From NCBI GenBank assembly GCA_903231505.1, contig CAFBRK010000143.1, positions 62,001 through 126,000 on the forward strand: 64,000 bases of DNA. The letters run 5' to 3'. The DNA comes from Olavius algarvensis associated proteobacterium Delta 3 (lineage in GTDB: Bacteria > Desulfobacterota > Desulfobacteria > Desulfobacterales > CAFBRK01). The notes under the pieces are model-generated. The model was not told where the DNA came from. It did not search any database and worked only from the letters and a program-made list of their open reading frames with translations. Both the position numbers and the translations under genes were made by a program. Shown piece after piece: positions 29,640-40,284 of the stretch (its first letter is position 1; each line of letters opens with the position of its first letter).

Positions 29640-31679
29640 CTATTCTTTAATCTTCTCCAGAACCTGACAGGTTCTCGAAGGCAGGTAGACACTCAACTGG
29701 TGGGTCCGGCGTTCCGGTGATGGAAGTGAAACGTGGCGGTTTTCCCGATGCAGTCGGCGGTGGCCGCCATATGCGTCGGCGTCGCTGTGAAAGATGTTCC
29801 GGTAAGTTCCCGGCGACACGGGGAACCGGTAATCCGTATACGATTCGGCGGGATGGAAATTAAATATAAAAATCAGAGCGGCCCGCTGAAAAATGATGAC
29901 CTTGTCCTGATCGTGAGCCTGAAACAGATGGATATCCGGGTCTTCCAATAACCGAAAGTGATCGGCCAACGCCAGCATGTCCCGATCGAACGCGCCAAGG
30001 AATCCATATTTTAAATCCGGTTGGTCCACCAGATGCCACTGCCGCCGGGCATATTTGTAGGACCAGTTGTTGCCCGGGCGCGGAAAATCGATCCATTCCG
30101 GGTGCCCGTACTCATTTCCCATAAAATTCAAGTAGCCGTTTGCCGCTGTGGCCAGTGTGATGAGGCGGATCATTTTATGAAGGGCCAGCCCCCGGTCCAC
30201 ATTCAGATGTCGGTCCGCACGGTGCATGTGCTCGTACAGGTCGGCGCCCACGAGTCGGAAAATCAGGGTTTGGTCACCGACCAATGCCTGATCGTGTGAT
30301 TCGGTATAGCTGATCGTGCGCTCATTGTGACGCCGGTTGGTCAGTTCGTACCACAGCTGGCCCATTGACCAGAGCTCATCCCGGGTGTCTTTTGTCAGTT
30401 TGATCCAGTGATCCGGCACGCCCATGGAAAACCGGGAATCAAATCCATTCCCGCCGTCTTCCAATGGCAGGGCCAGACCGGGCAGACCGCTGACATCTTC
30501 GGCAATTGTCATTGCGTCCGGCCGCAACTGGTGAATCACCCCATTGGCCAGGGTCAGGTAGACCAGGGCGTCTTCATCGACCGTCGCGTCAAAATAATCG
30601 TCGTATGACGTAAAGGCCTTTCCGAGCCCGTGGTGGAGGTACAACATGCTGGTGACGCCGTCGAAACGGAACCCGTCGAAGTGAAATTCGTCCAGCCAGT
30701 ATCGACAGTTGGACAACAGAAAATGCAGCACCTGGAGCTTTCCGTAATCAAAACAGCGGGAACCCCAGGCATCGTGTCGGCCCCGGTCGCCCCCATGAAA
30801 GTACTGGTACAGCGTGCCGTCAAACCGGCTCAGCCCCTCCACCTCGTTGGATACCGAATGGGAATGGATGATGTCCATGGTCACTCGAAGGCCGGCACCA
30901 TGGGCGGTATCGACCAGGTGCTTGAGAGCCTCAGGGGGCCCAAAACGGGAGGACGGTGCAAAAAAACTGGACACCTGGTAACCGAAACTGCCGTAATAGG
31001 GGTGCTCCTGGACAGCCATCAATTGAATGGTGTTGTAGCCACTGTCGATGATCCGCGGAATGACGCGCTCGGTAAACTCGCCGTAGCTGCCGACCCCTTC
31101 TGCTTCCTGAGCCATGCCCACATGGACTTCATAGATGAGCGGGGGCGTGTTCGGCGCCTGAAAATCGGGGAACCGCCACACATACGGCCGGGGCGGCCGC
31201 CAGATCTGAGCGGCAAAAATACCGGTGTCCGGGTCTTGGACGACCCGACGGGTCCAGGCGGGAATCCGCTCCCCGCTGCCCCCCGGCCAGTGGACCCGGA
31301 GGTGATAGAGATCCTTGTGGGACAATCGGCTCTCGGGAAGACGAAGTTCCCAGTCCCCCTCCGAAGAAATCCGGTTCAGGGCAAAATCCGACCGTTCTTC
31401 CCACCCGGAAAAATCTCCCACCAGAAAGATTTGTTCCGCGTTGGGCGCCCACTCCCGAAAGATCCACTCCGGATGTCGATAATGCAACCCGAAGTATTCG
31501 TGGCCCGATGCGAATTCGGCCAGGGACATCCGTCCTTCCGTCAACGCCTGCGTTCGATCGTCGATCATCTGCAGGCGCCGCCGGAGAATCCTCTCGTAGG
31601 GCGCGAGATAAGGATCCAGGAGAAACAGTCGTTTTAGGCGATTTTCAATCATTTCCGGAGTGATCACGCCATTACACAA
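29640..31679 (-). CDS. glgB: 1,4-alpha-glucan branching enzyme, eukaryotic-type (GH13_8-like)
   Basis: 679 residues. The N-terminal CBM48-like domain (FREWAPNAEQIFLVGDFSGW) precedes a GH13 barrel with the nucleophile Asp in FRFDGVTSM (~338), acid Glu in AEDVSG (~393) and SHDQALVGD. MLYLHHG and FMGNEYGHPEWIDFPR are typical of plant, animal and yeast branching enzymes rather than the usual bacterial GlgB (GH13_9). It makes alpha-1,6 branches. Its start overlaps the glgA stop by 8 bases. Confidence 0.88.
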   Translation of the reverse strand: MCNGVITPEMIENRLKRLFLLDPYLAPYERILRRRLQMIDDRTQALTEGRMSLAEFASGHEYFGLHYRHPEWIFREWAPNAEQIFLVGDFSGWEERSDFALNRISSEGDWELRLPESRLSHKDLYHLRVHWPGGSGERIPAWTRRVVQDPDTGIFAAQIWRPPRPYVWRFPDFQAPNTPPLIYEVHVGMAQEAEGVGSYGEFTERVIPRIIDSGYNTIQLMAVQEHPYYGSFGYQVSSFFAPSSRFGPPEALKHLVDTAHGAGLRVTMDIIHSHSVSNEVEGLSRFDGTLYQYFHGGDRGRHDAWGSRCFDYGKLQVLHFLLSNCRYWLDEFHFDGFRFDGVTSMLYLHHGLGKAFTSYDDYFDATVDEDALVYLTLANGVIHQLRPDAMTIAEDVSGLPGLALPLEDGGNGFDSRFSMGVPDHWIKLTKDTRDELWSMGQLWYELTNRRHNERTISYTESHDQALVGDQTLIFRLVGADLYEHMHRADRHLNVDRGLALHKMIRLITLATAANGYLNFMGNEYGHPEWIDFPRPGNNWSYKYARRQWHLVDQPDLKYGFLGAFDRDMLALADHFRLLEDPDIHLFQAHDQDKVIIFQRAALIFIFNFHPAESYTDYRFPVSPGTYRNIFHSDADAYGGHRRLHRENRHVSLPSPERRTHQLSVYLPSRTCQVLEKIKE

Positions 31680-33183
31680 TCAAAGGTCTGTTCAGCATCT
31701 GTTCATACAAATCAATATACTGGCGGGCATTGACGTCATGGTTGAAGGTGGCGGCGGCGTCGATCATGACGCGCTCGATCTGACGCTTCCGGATGTCCTC
31801 CGGCCGGTTGTAAAAGGCCATGGCCTGGTCGATGGCCCACATCAAGCCGGCAGGGTCGAAGTTTTCAAAGAGAAATCCATTTCCGGTGTCGTTCGAAACA
31901 TCCATCTGGTGAACGGTGTCATGAAGGCCCCCGGTGTCATTAACCACCGGCAGGGCCCCGTAAATACAAGCGATCATCTGGGGAAGCCCGCAGGGCTCGA
32001 ACAGCGACGGCATCAGGAGAAAATCGGACGCCCCGTAGCCCCGATGCTCCTGTTCCACATTGAAATCGCAGATCGCGACCCTATCCTGAAACCCATGGAA
32101 CTGGACGATGTTTCGGAACACCGGCTGATACGCACCGTCTGCAACAAACACGATTTGTAAGTTCTGATCCCAGTATTTGGAAACAACGTCATAAAGAAGG
32201 GCCGAGAGCAGCTGACACCCTTTCTGCACGGGGTCGAGGCGTGAGGGCCAGAAAAATACCGGCGCCCGATCGTCCTGAATCAGACCCAGGCGCTGTTGAA
32301 AGGCAACCTTGTTTTGCTGTTTTGCGGCGTGATGATCCGTCGGCCCGTACGGCTCGAACAGAAAGGGATCACTGGCCGGATCAAAGGCCGGATCCGGCGC
32401 ATTCAGAATTCCGGAGGCGACCCCGGCATACCATTTGTTGGACAGCTCCTGGCGCAGGTTGTCGTTGATAAAACCGTGTTGCCCCTCGACGATCTCTTTG
32501 AGAAAGGTGGGGCTGACGGTATTGACAAAGTGGGCTGAAAATACCCCGCTGACCAGAAAATCGATGGGGATGTCTTCCCGGGCGAATTCATATTCGGAGG
32601 CCCAATTTTCGTAGTACAGGTTATCCCAGAAATAGGCGGCGTCGATGCCGCGATCTTCGATTAGCGCCAGGGTGGATTTTACGGTGTGGATATTGTGAAT
32701 GGTAAACAGGCACGGGATTCCCATTTTTCGTGACATGCCCGGGATAAGGCCGGTCATCCAGTCATTGCAGTGGATCAGGTCAGGGCGGACCCGGGGAATG
32801 ATATTGTTGATGACTTCCCGCTGAAACGCCAGGGCTAGTTTCATGTTCTCCCCACCATGGGGGGAATAGACCCGGTTGATATAGTAAAAAGCACGGTCTT
32901 CCGCCAGATGCAACCGGTCATCGGGCATGATGGTCCGGATCAACCGCTGCTCTTTTCGGAGAAGCGGCGCAAGGCGGTCGCTGAAGATGGCCCGATAATC
33001 GGGTAGCGCCACATGGACATCCGCCCCCTGTTCAAAAAGGGCCCGGATAAGCGCTGCGGAGACGTCCGCCAGGCCGCCGGCTTTAGCCGTCAGATAATTG
33101 GAAAAACTTCCCATGCGATCCGGAAGGTAGGTTACCTCGGGGGTGACGATCAGCACCCGAGGATTGTGGGACGGGGCAGCCAT
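31672..33183 (-). CDS. glgA: Glycogen synthase (GT5)
   Basis: 503 residues of a GT5 glycosyltransferase. The nucleotide-sugar-binding KAGGL motif is in TAKAGGLADVSAALI near residue 30, and the C-terminal SLFEPCGLPQMIACIYGALP carries the conserved Glu. It extends alpha-1,4-glucan from a nucleotide-glucose. GT5 enzymes usually take ADP-glucose, but no glgC is here and a UDP-glucose pyrophosphorylase is, so donor preference is open. It overlaps glgB and lies 52 bases after glgP. Confidence 0.9.
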   Translation of the reverse strand: MAAPSHNPRVLIVTPEVTYLPDRMGSFSNYLTAKAGGLADVSAALIRALFEQGADVHVALPDYRAIFSDRLAPLLRKEQRLIRTIMPDDRLHLAEDRAFYYINRVYSPHGGENMKLALAFQREVINNIIPRVRPDLIHCNDWMTGLIPGMSRKMGIPCLFTIHNIHTVKSTLALIEDRGIDAAYFWDNLYYENWASEYEFAREDIPIDFLVSGVFSAHFVNTVSPTFLKEIVEGQHGFINDNLRQELSNKWYAGVASGILNAPDPAFDPASDPFLFEPYGPTDHHAAKQQNKVAFQQRLGLIQDDRAPVFFWPSRLDPVQKGCQLLSALLYDVVSKYWDQNLQIVFVADGAYQPVFRNIVQFHGFQDRVAICDFNVEQEHRGYGASDFLLMPSLFEPCGLPQMIACIYGALPVVNDTGGLHDTVHQMDVSNDTGNGFLFENFDPAGLMWAIDQAMAFYNRPEDIRKRQIERVMIDAAATFNHDVNARQYIDLYEQMLNRPLIV

Positions 33184-33235
33184 AGGTTCTTCTCTTTCTA
33201 TCCCGTTGTTAAATCAGGGTCATGCTGTTTCCCGG

Positions 33236-35785
33236 TCAGGCCCATGACAACAATTTCGGCGTGAACCGGAGACGGTCATCCCCGCGGGGGGTAACCCGGG
33301 CCGTAAATCCATAGCGCCCGGCGGCCCTGCATCGGATGGTGCTGGAGTAAAGGTATTCGCCGTTTCCGTTTTCTTTGGAGACCCGCATCGGTTCGATCAG
33401 GCTCGTTTCCAGAACATCCACGGATTTCAGCAGTCCGTAGTACAGCTCGACATCCACCTCTTCGGGACGCAGCTCGCCAAGGAAGATGTTGGCGGTAACC
33501 TCAAAGGAATCTCCAACCCGGAAGAGCCCGCGTTTGGCGCGGACCGGTTTTTCCAGGCGGATGTCTTTCCACAGGCGTTTCAGACGCTGGAACTGGTCGG
33601 CGATGTTACCGGCCTCGGCGGTGTTTTCGACCATCAGTTCGTCATAGCGACGGGCAGCCGGAACATAAAATCGCTCCCGGTATTCGGAGACCATGCGGAG
33701 GCTGCAAAAATCACCCATGGCCATTTTCATGGATTCTTTCATCATACGGATCCAGCGGCTGGGGGAATCCCCGGGTTTTCGATCGTAAAAGCAGGGAATC
33801 ACATCGGTTTCCAGGGTGTTATAGAGGGCCTGGCTCTCCACGTCATCCTGGTAGGCGCTGTCGGTATATTCTTCCCCGAGCCCAATGGCCCAGCCCCGGT
33901 CCTCCCGATATCCTTCGCACCACCAGCCGTCGAGAACGCTTAAATTGAGAACCCCGTTAACGGCGGCTTTCATGCCGGACGTGCCGCAGGCTTCAAACGG
34001 TCGGCGCGGTGTGTTCATCCAGACATCGGTCCCCTGAACCAGCCTCCGGGCCAGGTGCATGTCGTAGTCTTCGACAAAGATAAATCTATCCCGGATACTC
34101 GGTCTTTGGGCGAACTGCACCAGATTCTGGATCAACGGCTTGCCTTCGTTGTCTTTGGGATGGGCCTTTCCGGCGAAGATAAACTGGACGGGAAATTCGT
34201 CACTGGTCAAAATGGCTTCGAGGCGCTCAGGGTCCTGAAGGATAAGATTGGATCGCTTGTAGGTGGCAAATCTCCGGGCAAACCCGATGGTCAACGCTTC
34301 CGGATTGAGTACGGATTCGGCCCGCTCTATGACCGAGTGGGTCGCATTTCGTCGCGCATATTGTCTGGCCATCATCTCCCGGCAGGTGCGAATCAGCCGG
34401 GAGCGGTTGATCTCGTGGGCCCGCCAGAGATCTTCATCATAGATATCGTCCATCCGCGACACATTTTCCGGATTCTGTGACACCGTGTACCAATCGGGGC
34501 CCAGATAACGATCGAACAGCCGGGCGAATTCATCGGATATGAACGTCGATACGTGAATACCGTTGGTAACATAGGTTATCGGCACTTCCTCCTGTGGCCG
34601 CTTTGGCCACACATGGGCCCACATTTTTCGGGCGACTCTCCCGTGAAGTTCACTGACACCATTGCAATATTGGGCCATCCGCAACCCCAGGATAAACATG
34701 GAAATCGGTGCGTCCGGAGAAGATCCGTCCGGCTGGCCCCAGGAAAGAATCTCTTCCACGGGGGCGCCAAGGCGATCTGTAAACGGCGTGAAGATCGGCG
34801 TGACCATGCTTGCGGGGAATTCATCGTGACCCGCCGCCACAGGGGTATGGGTTGTAAAAATGGTTGATCGCGGCACGATTTCCATGGCGGTGGTCAGTGG
34901 AACCTTCATGGACTCCATGGTCTGGGCAAGGCGCTCGATACTTGAAAAGGCCGAATGCCCTTCGTTCATGTGAACGACTTTCGGGAAAACACCCATTTTA
35001 AACAGTGCCCGCACACCGCCGATGCCGAGCAGCACTTCCTGGGAGAGCCGGACGCTCTGGTCGGCAGCATAAAGCCTGGCGGTGACCTCCCGGATCTGGG
35101 GCGGGTTGTCATGCAGATTCGCATCGAGCAGGTACAGCGGAATGCGCCCGATGCTGATTTTCCAGACATCGGCATGAATCGGCCCCTCCGGGCCGTCGAC
35201 GGTAATCCGAAGATCATCGCCCCCGGTGTCTTCCGCCCGTTCCACCGGCAGGTGATAGAGATTCGTCTGGGGGTAGGCTTCCTGCTGCCATCCATTGGCG
35301 TCCAGAAACTGCCGGAAATAGCCGTCCCGGTATAGCAGACCGATGCCGACAAGGGGCATATTCAGGTTGGAGGCGCTTTTTAGGTGGTCCCCTGCCAGAA
35401 TTCCGAGGCCGCCGGCAAAGAGGGGCAGGCTCTCGTGAATACCGAACTCCATGGAAAAGTAAGCAATAACCTCGTTTTCACCCAGGGACGGGGGCGGTCG
35501 GTCCCGGGGAGATAATATCCGTTCTTCAAACCGGGCTTTGACTCGGCCCAGATGGGACAGGAAACTGGTGTCCCCGGCCAGCTGTTCCAGTCGCGCCTGG
35601 GGCAGCCGGGTCAGAAAGACCAGGGGGTTTCGTCCGGATTCAGTCCAGACACGGGGGTCGATGCGGCGGAACAAATCCTTGGCATCCGGCGCCCACGACC
35701 ACCACATATTAAGGGCCAACGTTTCAAGGAACATCAACGGTTTTGGAATATTTGGAAACACTTGAAAAGTCTGCAGTTCACTCAT
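33236..35785 (-). CDS. glgP: Alpha-glucan phosphorylase
   Basis: 849 residues from the ATG at 35785, with AAGGG upstream. The frame is open to 35854, but those residues do not look family-like. This is the TIGR02094-type phosphorylase (archaeal/bacterial maltodextrin-glycogen branch). It has GGLGILAGDHLKSAS near residue 110 and the pyridoxal-phosphate Lys in GTSGMKAAVNGVLNLSVLDG (~605). It releases glucose-1-phosphate from glycogen. The start has FPNIPKPLMFLETLALNMWW. It lies ~100 bases after the debranching enzyme gene. Confidence 0.93.
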   Translation of the reverse strand: MSELQTFQVFPNIPKPLMFLETLALNMWWSWAPDAKDLFRRIDPRVWTESGRNPLVFLTRLPQARLEQLAGDTSFLSHLGRVKARFEERILSPRDRPPPSLGENEVIAYFSMEFGIHESLPLFAGGLGILAGDHLKSASNLNMPLVGIGLLYRDGYFRQFLDANGWQQEAYPQTNLYHLPVERAEDTGGDDLRITVDGPEGPIHADVWKISIGRIPLYLLDANLHDNPPQIREVTARLYAADQSVRLSQEVLLGIGGVRALFKMGVFPKVVHMNEGHSAFSSIERLAQTMESMKVPLTTAMEIVPRSTIFTTHTPVAAGHDEFPASMVTPIFTPFTDRLGAPVEEILSWGQPDGSSPDAPISMFILGLRMAQYCNGVSELHGRVARKMWAHVWPKRPQEEVPITYVTNGIHVSTFISDEFARLFDRYLGPDWYTVSQNPENVSRMDDIYDEDLWRAHEINRSRLIRTCREMMARQYARRNATHSVIERAESVLNPEALTIGFARRFATYKRSNLILQDPERLEAILTSDEFPVQFIFAGKAHPKDNEGKPLIQNLVQFAQRPSIRDRFIFVEDYDMHLARRLVQGTDVWMNTPRRPFEACGTSGMKAAVNGVLNLSVLDGWWCEGYREDRGWAIGLGEEYTDSAYQDDVESQALYNTLETDVIPCFYDRKPGDSPSRWIRMMKESMKMAMGDFCSLRMVSEYRERFYVPAARRYDELMVENTAEAGNIADQFQRLKRLWKDIRLEKPVRAKRGLFRVGDSFEVTANIFLGELRPEEVDVELYYGLLKSVDVLETSLIEPMRVSKENGNGEYLYSSTIRCRAAGRYGFTARVTPRGDDRLRFTPKLLSWA

Positions 35786-35885
35786 ATATCGATACCCTTT
35801 CGGAAAATCCGGAAAATGTGACCCGCGGACGGCCGACAGCCACCTCGCGGTCATTTCTGCACCCTAATACCCCTTGTTCGATAAT

Positions 35886-38800
35886 TCAAGATACGGTCAG
35901 CTGTTTGTACACCCGAAGCAGTTCGCTGGCGCCCCAGGCCTGGGCATCGCAACCTTTTTGGCGATGGGGTGCGTCGCCGTCCAGTATTTCCGGGACATGA
36001 CCGACACAGCCGGATTGAATTAGCCGTTTCATGGACATGAGATACGCCAGGGCGGTCTGTTTTCCCTTTGGGCCGTATGTCTGCGCCCAGGCCTCGCAGA
36101 AGGTGGGTAACATCCAGGTCCAGGCGGTTCCGTTGTGGTAGGCAGGCTTGCGCTGGGTGTCCTCATCGCCACGATAGTGTCCCTGATACGGGTTGGCGGG
36201 ATCGTTCAGTGTTTTCCCATTATGAACGATATTCAGCGGATAGGTGACCGGGCGGTTTGCCAGGCTGCGAATGGCTCCCGGAACCAGGAGGCGTTTACAG
36301 GCCCTCAATACGTTCCGGCAAATTTCCGGATCTTCGGCAGCCCCCATGGTAATGGCAAAAAGCTGATTCGGCCGAAGGGCATCATCGGCCGTCGCCCCTT
36401 GTGCCGGTTGTCCGGGTGAGGCGTGCAGACAGTCCGCCAAAAAGCCCTCGGCACCCAGGTAAAAGCGATCCAGAATCTGTTGGCGAACCCTTCGCGCGAG
36501 ATCCTGCCAGGGAATCCCGGGAGCGGCTTCGGGAACGGTTTCTTCCAGCAGGCACAGGCTGCGATACCAGAACGCCTGGATCTCGACGGGGTATCCCTGG
36601 CGGGGTGAACCGGCGGGGTGGTTGGTATCCATCCAGGTATAATGCGAAGGGCTGAAAATCAGTCCCGAGCCGGGATCCATCCGGACACCACTGGGAGCCC
36701 CGATGATCAGGCTGCGGCCGATGGAGCTCAGCACCTCGGAAAGGCGGCGGGTTCCGCATGCCATATCCAGGAGAGAACGGTCCCCCTCGGCGTCCATCAG
36801 GACACCGCAGGTCACGATGAACCAGAGAGGGGCATCCGAGGTGTTCCGATTTCCGGTGTCCGTACCGCGGATCATGTTGGGGAGGGTCCCCTGGTACTCC
36901 ATGGTTCCAAATTGTGCCAGGATGTCCCGCGCCTCGGAAAGACGGCCCGCGGCAACCAGCCCCCGGAGCACGATGAGGGAGTCACGCCCCCAATCCAAAA
37001 ACCAAGGATAGCCGGCAATAATAGTTCGGTGGGTGTCCCGTTGGACCACGAATTGGTCGAGTGCGCCGGACAGGACATCCTCCAGAGACGCATCGTGGTT
37101 CGGCGCGAATGTCTCATTTACCCGTTGTATCAGTGGTTCCGCAGCAAATGGTTCGGGGCCGCTGCCCGATTCCGCTGAAGCGGTCATTTCCAGATGATCA
37201 CCGCCGTTGACAGTGGCCGTCAGGTATCCCGGACTGAACAGATCCGACTCCGGGTCAAGCCCCCGTTCGAGCTCTTGCGGGCGAAGTACCATGTAGAGCC
37301 ATTCCGGTTCATGAACAAACACACCACTGGAGATGCGCAGCATCAAGCGACGGTTCTCGGATGGGGCGAAGTCAAACCCGTCGGCCAGGGCGTCGATAGC
37401 GGCCGGCCAGTCGGTTTCAGGCCCGAGATAGGCCTTGCTCGGCTCGTGAAATGAGCGGTCTTCAATGTCCGGTCTGAGTATGATCTGGATCGGGTGAATA
37501 TCCGGCAGTGTCGCCCCTTTCCCATCTGCAGGAGCCCGGTATGCGACCAGCCGGACGGCGTTTCGGCCGCCCACCATTTCCATGGCGAAGAAAACGACCG
37601 CATGCTGGCCCTGTCCGGTCGGCACGCGAAATTTCCAGAAGAATCGGGATTTTTCGCTCACGCCGAATGCTTCCAGACAATCATCGGATATTTCCTGGGT
37701 GTAGCCCTGGTAGACGACCCATGCGCGACATCGTGCCAGCAGCATCCAGCGGTCCACCGGGATGTCCGGATGAAGATTCGCGGCCAGCAGGGCATCGTAA
37801 CGGCTGTTCAGGCGTCCCCAGGATACGGGCGCCCGCATCATGCCGCCCCGGCCATTGGTTCCCAGCGTCATTAAGGGCTGTTTCAGCAGCTCCGAGCGGC
37901 GGAATGTCCGTGCCAGGCGAGTCCCTTCGGCTGTTGGGAGAAACCGCAGTGGCGCTTGCACCCGCCGGCAACCTTCCGGCCCATAGATCATCAGATGGAG
38001 GTTCACGGTGGTCTCCGTTTCGGGCGTGGTGATCGGGGAAAACAGGGCAACGTGGGGCCCCGGGGCAGACGGAAGACTGTCTTCATCGGCCAGGCAACGA
38101 TCCTGATCGACCAGCCGGGCCCGGAAGGGGACGTCTCCCTGGATCAGCAGAAAATGATCCGGCGGGATCATGACCTCCCGGGCTGCATCGGCGGGCCAGT
38201 GCCACATCACCACCCTGGATTCCTCACCGAGGGGGTTCATCCGGCGGCAAAACGCTACGGGATTTTCGGCAAACCGGGACGCATGATCCTTCAAATCCAT
38301 ATCCTTGGAGATCTGGACATCCCCATAGGCGGACATGACATCGAGCACCTTGGCCGCCACTTGCTGCTCCAAAACCCTCTCTGGAATGCGGAGGTCGTGT
38401 GTTTCTGCAGACCGGATTTCCATGACGTCCTCGGAACGGGGCGTCAGGCACAGGACCTGACCGGGAGACAGCATCAGCGAGCAGGATTCTCCCGAGGCCT
38501 GCACCGTTATGTGCGAGTCCGACAGCAGATCCGTATACACAGTTCCGGATATACCGGCCCGCAAGGGATTCCACTGGGCGAGCTGTTCTTTCGTGTCATC
38601 GAAATTTGCGACAATCAGAAGGCATTGTGACGTCGGTCGATGCCGGCGGCGGAGTACCAGGCAGTTTCCCGCACCCTCCTGAATCATGTCGATGTCGGTC
38701 CGGTCGAAAAATGCCGGGTGAACCTTGAGCAGGGTTGTCAATCGCCGGATATCGGCCACCTGGTTCGGTTCGGCCCCCCAGCTCAGCGAGGGTGCGTCAT

Positions 38801-40190
38801 GTACCTGGATCTTTTCTGTGGCCAGCCACTCCACGCCATTGGCGAACCCGAAACCGCCACTGACCGAACACAAGGCACTCAGCGCGGTTCTCATCCGGGC
38901 ATATGGTTGGGATCGGGCGGCCAGCCGGTTGTTGTCGTGGGTCTCTGCAAAATGGATGGTCAATCCGTCCTGGCGGGAAATCTCGAGTGCCCCCGGAAGA
39001 TAATGCGCCACCTGGCTGCGGTCGTAATTCTGGAACAGCTCGGAGTAGGCCCAGTTGAAATTTGCCCGGTTGAGCAGATTTCGCGTCACAGAGATCTTTC
39101 CGCCGAGACCTTCGAGAAGGAAAATGGTGTCCGGGTATTCCTGCCGCGTTTTGGAAATAATGTAATTCCAAGCGGTCTCGGGGATCATGTATCCGGCGTC
39201 GCAGCGAAAACCGTCCGCGCCACGTCGGCACCAGAGCAAAAAGATCTCCGCCATGAACTGCCACAATCCCCGATGCCGATAATCCAGCTTGGTAAGGTCT
39301 TCCCAGCGAACACCCCAGGCGCCCGGAGTTTCAATGGTGCCGTCAGGTTCCCGAGCCAGCCATTCCGGATGGGCTTCATGAAGCCGTGCCGCCCATCCGG
39401 TGTGATTGATGGCGATATCCTGGATGACATACGCGCCCCGCTTGTGTATTTCGTCGACCAGTTCGAGAAACTGCTCCAACGGGGTCGCTTTGGGGTCGAA
39501 TTCCGCCAGTGCGGGGTCCACCCCCATGAAGCTCAAAGAAGCGTACGGACTCCCGAAGCGTCCCATCCGTGCACAGGTCGTGGGGGTCGGCGTGATCGGC
39601 AGCAACTGGATAAAGCGGCAGCCCAGATGTCCGATAATAAAATCGAGTTCCCGGATAAGATCCCGAAACGTTCCCGACGGGGGAATCACCGTGTAGCCGT
39701 TTTGATCCAGGGATTCGACAAGGTGTCGCTCGTGTTCCGGAAGATTCCTGCGGGCGCGTTTGTTGGGGCCGAATTGGCGGACGAACGCATTGTACAGGGT
39801 ATTGGCAGAACACGTATGGGCGGGCGCTACATTGATGGTCACATTCGGTCCCGGGGGCCAGATGGGGAGAGGGCCCCCCTCTTGCTGAAACAGGCATTTG
39901 GCTTCGAAATGGCCGACCTCGGTGAGGGCAACGTCAAGCTCAAAGCAGCGCTCATCGACGGGCTGCATCGGAATGTCATACCAGGCCCTCCCCAGCCGTT
40001 CTTCATCCGCCTCCACCCAGCGGATGATCTCCTGTCGGCTTTCCCGGGCATGCCCGATATTGGTTCGCAGGCAGGCAACGCCCTCTATCGGACGATCCAG
40101 GCAAAGCCGGAATCGTTGGACGTCTCCCCGAAACCTGAGGCGTCGATGTCCCGGTTCCGGGTCTTGGCGAAGGGTTATGGGTTCAGCCAT
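35886..40190 (-). CDS. Bifunctional glycogen debranching enzyme of eukaryotic architecture (4-alpha-glucanotransferase / amylo-1,6-glucosidase)
   Basis: 1434 residues. The N-terminal half is a GH13 barrel with the nucleophile in GFRCDAGYMIPE (~325-336), acid Glu in FLLEGLGG (~360) and HFAETHDNN. After a beta-rich middle (about 590-1000), the C-terminal GH133 amylo-1,6-glucosidase domain carries PWFLDWGRDSLIVLRG (~1065) and NGTAWTWMLPTFCEAW near the end. This one-chain layout is that of animal and yeast debranching enzyme (~1500 residues); most bacteria instead use GlgX. The transferase moves glucan stubs and the glucosidase removes the branch glucose. Repeat copy 2 separates it from the upstream UDP-glucose pyrophosphorylase gene. 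Confidence 0.88.
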   Translation of the reverse strand: MAEPITLRQDPEPGHRRLRFRGDVQRFRLCLDRPIEGVACLRTNIGHARESRQEIIRWVEADEERLGRAWYDIPMQPVDERCFELDVALTEVGHFEAKCLFQQEGGPLPIWPPGPNVTINVAPAHTCSANTLYNAFVRQFGPNKRARRNLPEHERHLVESLDQNGYTVIPPSGTFRDLIRELDFIIGHLGCRFIQLLPITPTPTTCARMGRFGSPYASLSFMGVDPALAEFDPKATPLEQFLELVDEIHKRGAYVIQDIAINHTGWAARLHEAHPEWLAREPDGTIETPGAWGVRWEDLTKLDYRHRGLWQFMAEIFLLWCRRGADGFRCDAGYMIPETAWNYIISKTRQEYPDTIFLLEGLGGKISVTRNLLNRANFNWAYSELFQNYDRSQVAHYLPGALEISRQDGLTIHFAETHDNNRLAARSQPYARMRTALSALCSVSGGFGFANGVEWLATEKIQVHDAPSLSWGAEPNQVADIRRLTTLLKVHPAFFDRTDIDMIQEGAGNCLVLRRRHRPTSQCLLIVANFDDTKEQLAQWNPLRAGISGTVYTDLLSDSHITVQASGESCSLMLSPGQVLCLTPRSEDVMEIRSAETHDLRIPERVLEQQVAAKVLDVMSAYGDVQISKDMDLKDHASRFAENPVAFCRRMNPLGEESRVVMWHWPADAAREVMIPPDHFLLIQGDVPFRARLVDQDRCLADEDSLPSAPGPHVALFSPITTPETETTVNLHLMIYGPEGCRRVQAPLRFLPTAEGTRLARTFRRSELLKQPLMTLGTNGRGGMMRAPVSWGRLNSRYDALLAANLHPDIPVDRWMLLARCRAWVVYQGYTQEISDDCLEAFGVSEKSRFFWKFRVPTGQGQHAVVFFAMEMVGGRNAVRLVAYRAPADGKGATLPDIHPIQIILRPDIEDRSFHEPSKAYLGPETDWPAAIDALADGFDFAPSENRRLMLRISSGVFVHEPEWLYMVLRPQELERGLDPESDLFSPGYLTATVNGGDHLEMTASAESGSGPEPFAAEPLIQRVNETFAPNHDASLEDVLSGALDQFVVQRDTHRTIIAGYPWFLDWGRDSLIVLRGLVAAGRLSEARDILAQFGTMEYQGTLPNMIRGTDTGNRNTSDAPLWFIVTCGVLMDAEGDRSLLDMACGTRRLSEVLSSIGRSLIIGAPSGVRMDPGSGLIFSPSHYTWMDTNHPAGSPRQGYPVEIQAFWYRSLCLLEETVPEAAPGIPWQDLARRVRQQILDRFYLGAEGFLADCLHASPGQPAQGATADDALRPNQLFAITMGAAEDPEICRNVLRACKRLLVPGAIRSLANRPVTYPLNIVHNGKTLNDPANPYQGHYRGDEDTQRKPAYHNGTAWTWMLPTFCEAWAQTYGPKGKQTALAYLMSMKRLIQSGCVGHVPEILDGDAPHRQKGCDAQAWGASELLRVYKQLTVS

Positions 40191-40284
40191 GGGCTTACCA
40201 ATTCATTCCGATGGATCGGGGTCTTTGATAATGTCCGGTGGCGGGGCCGGCGAAGCGCTTCCCTTGCCCCGGACGGGAGAGCTT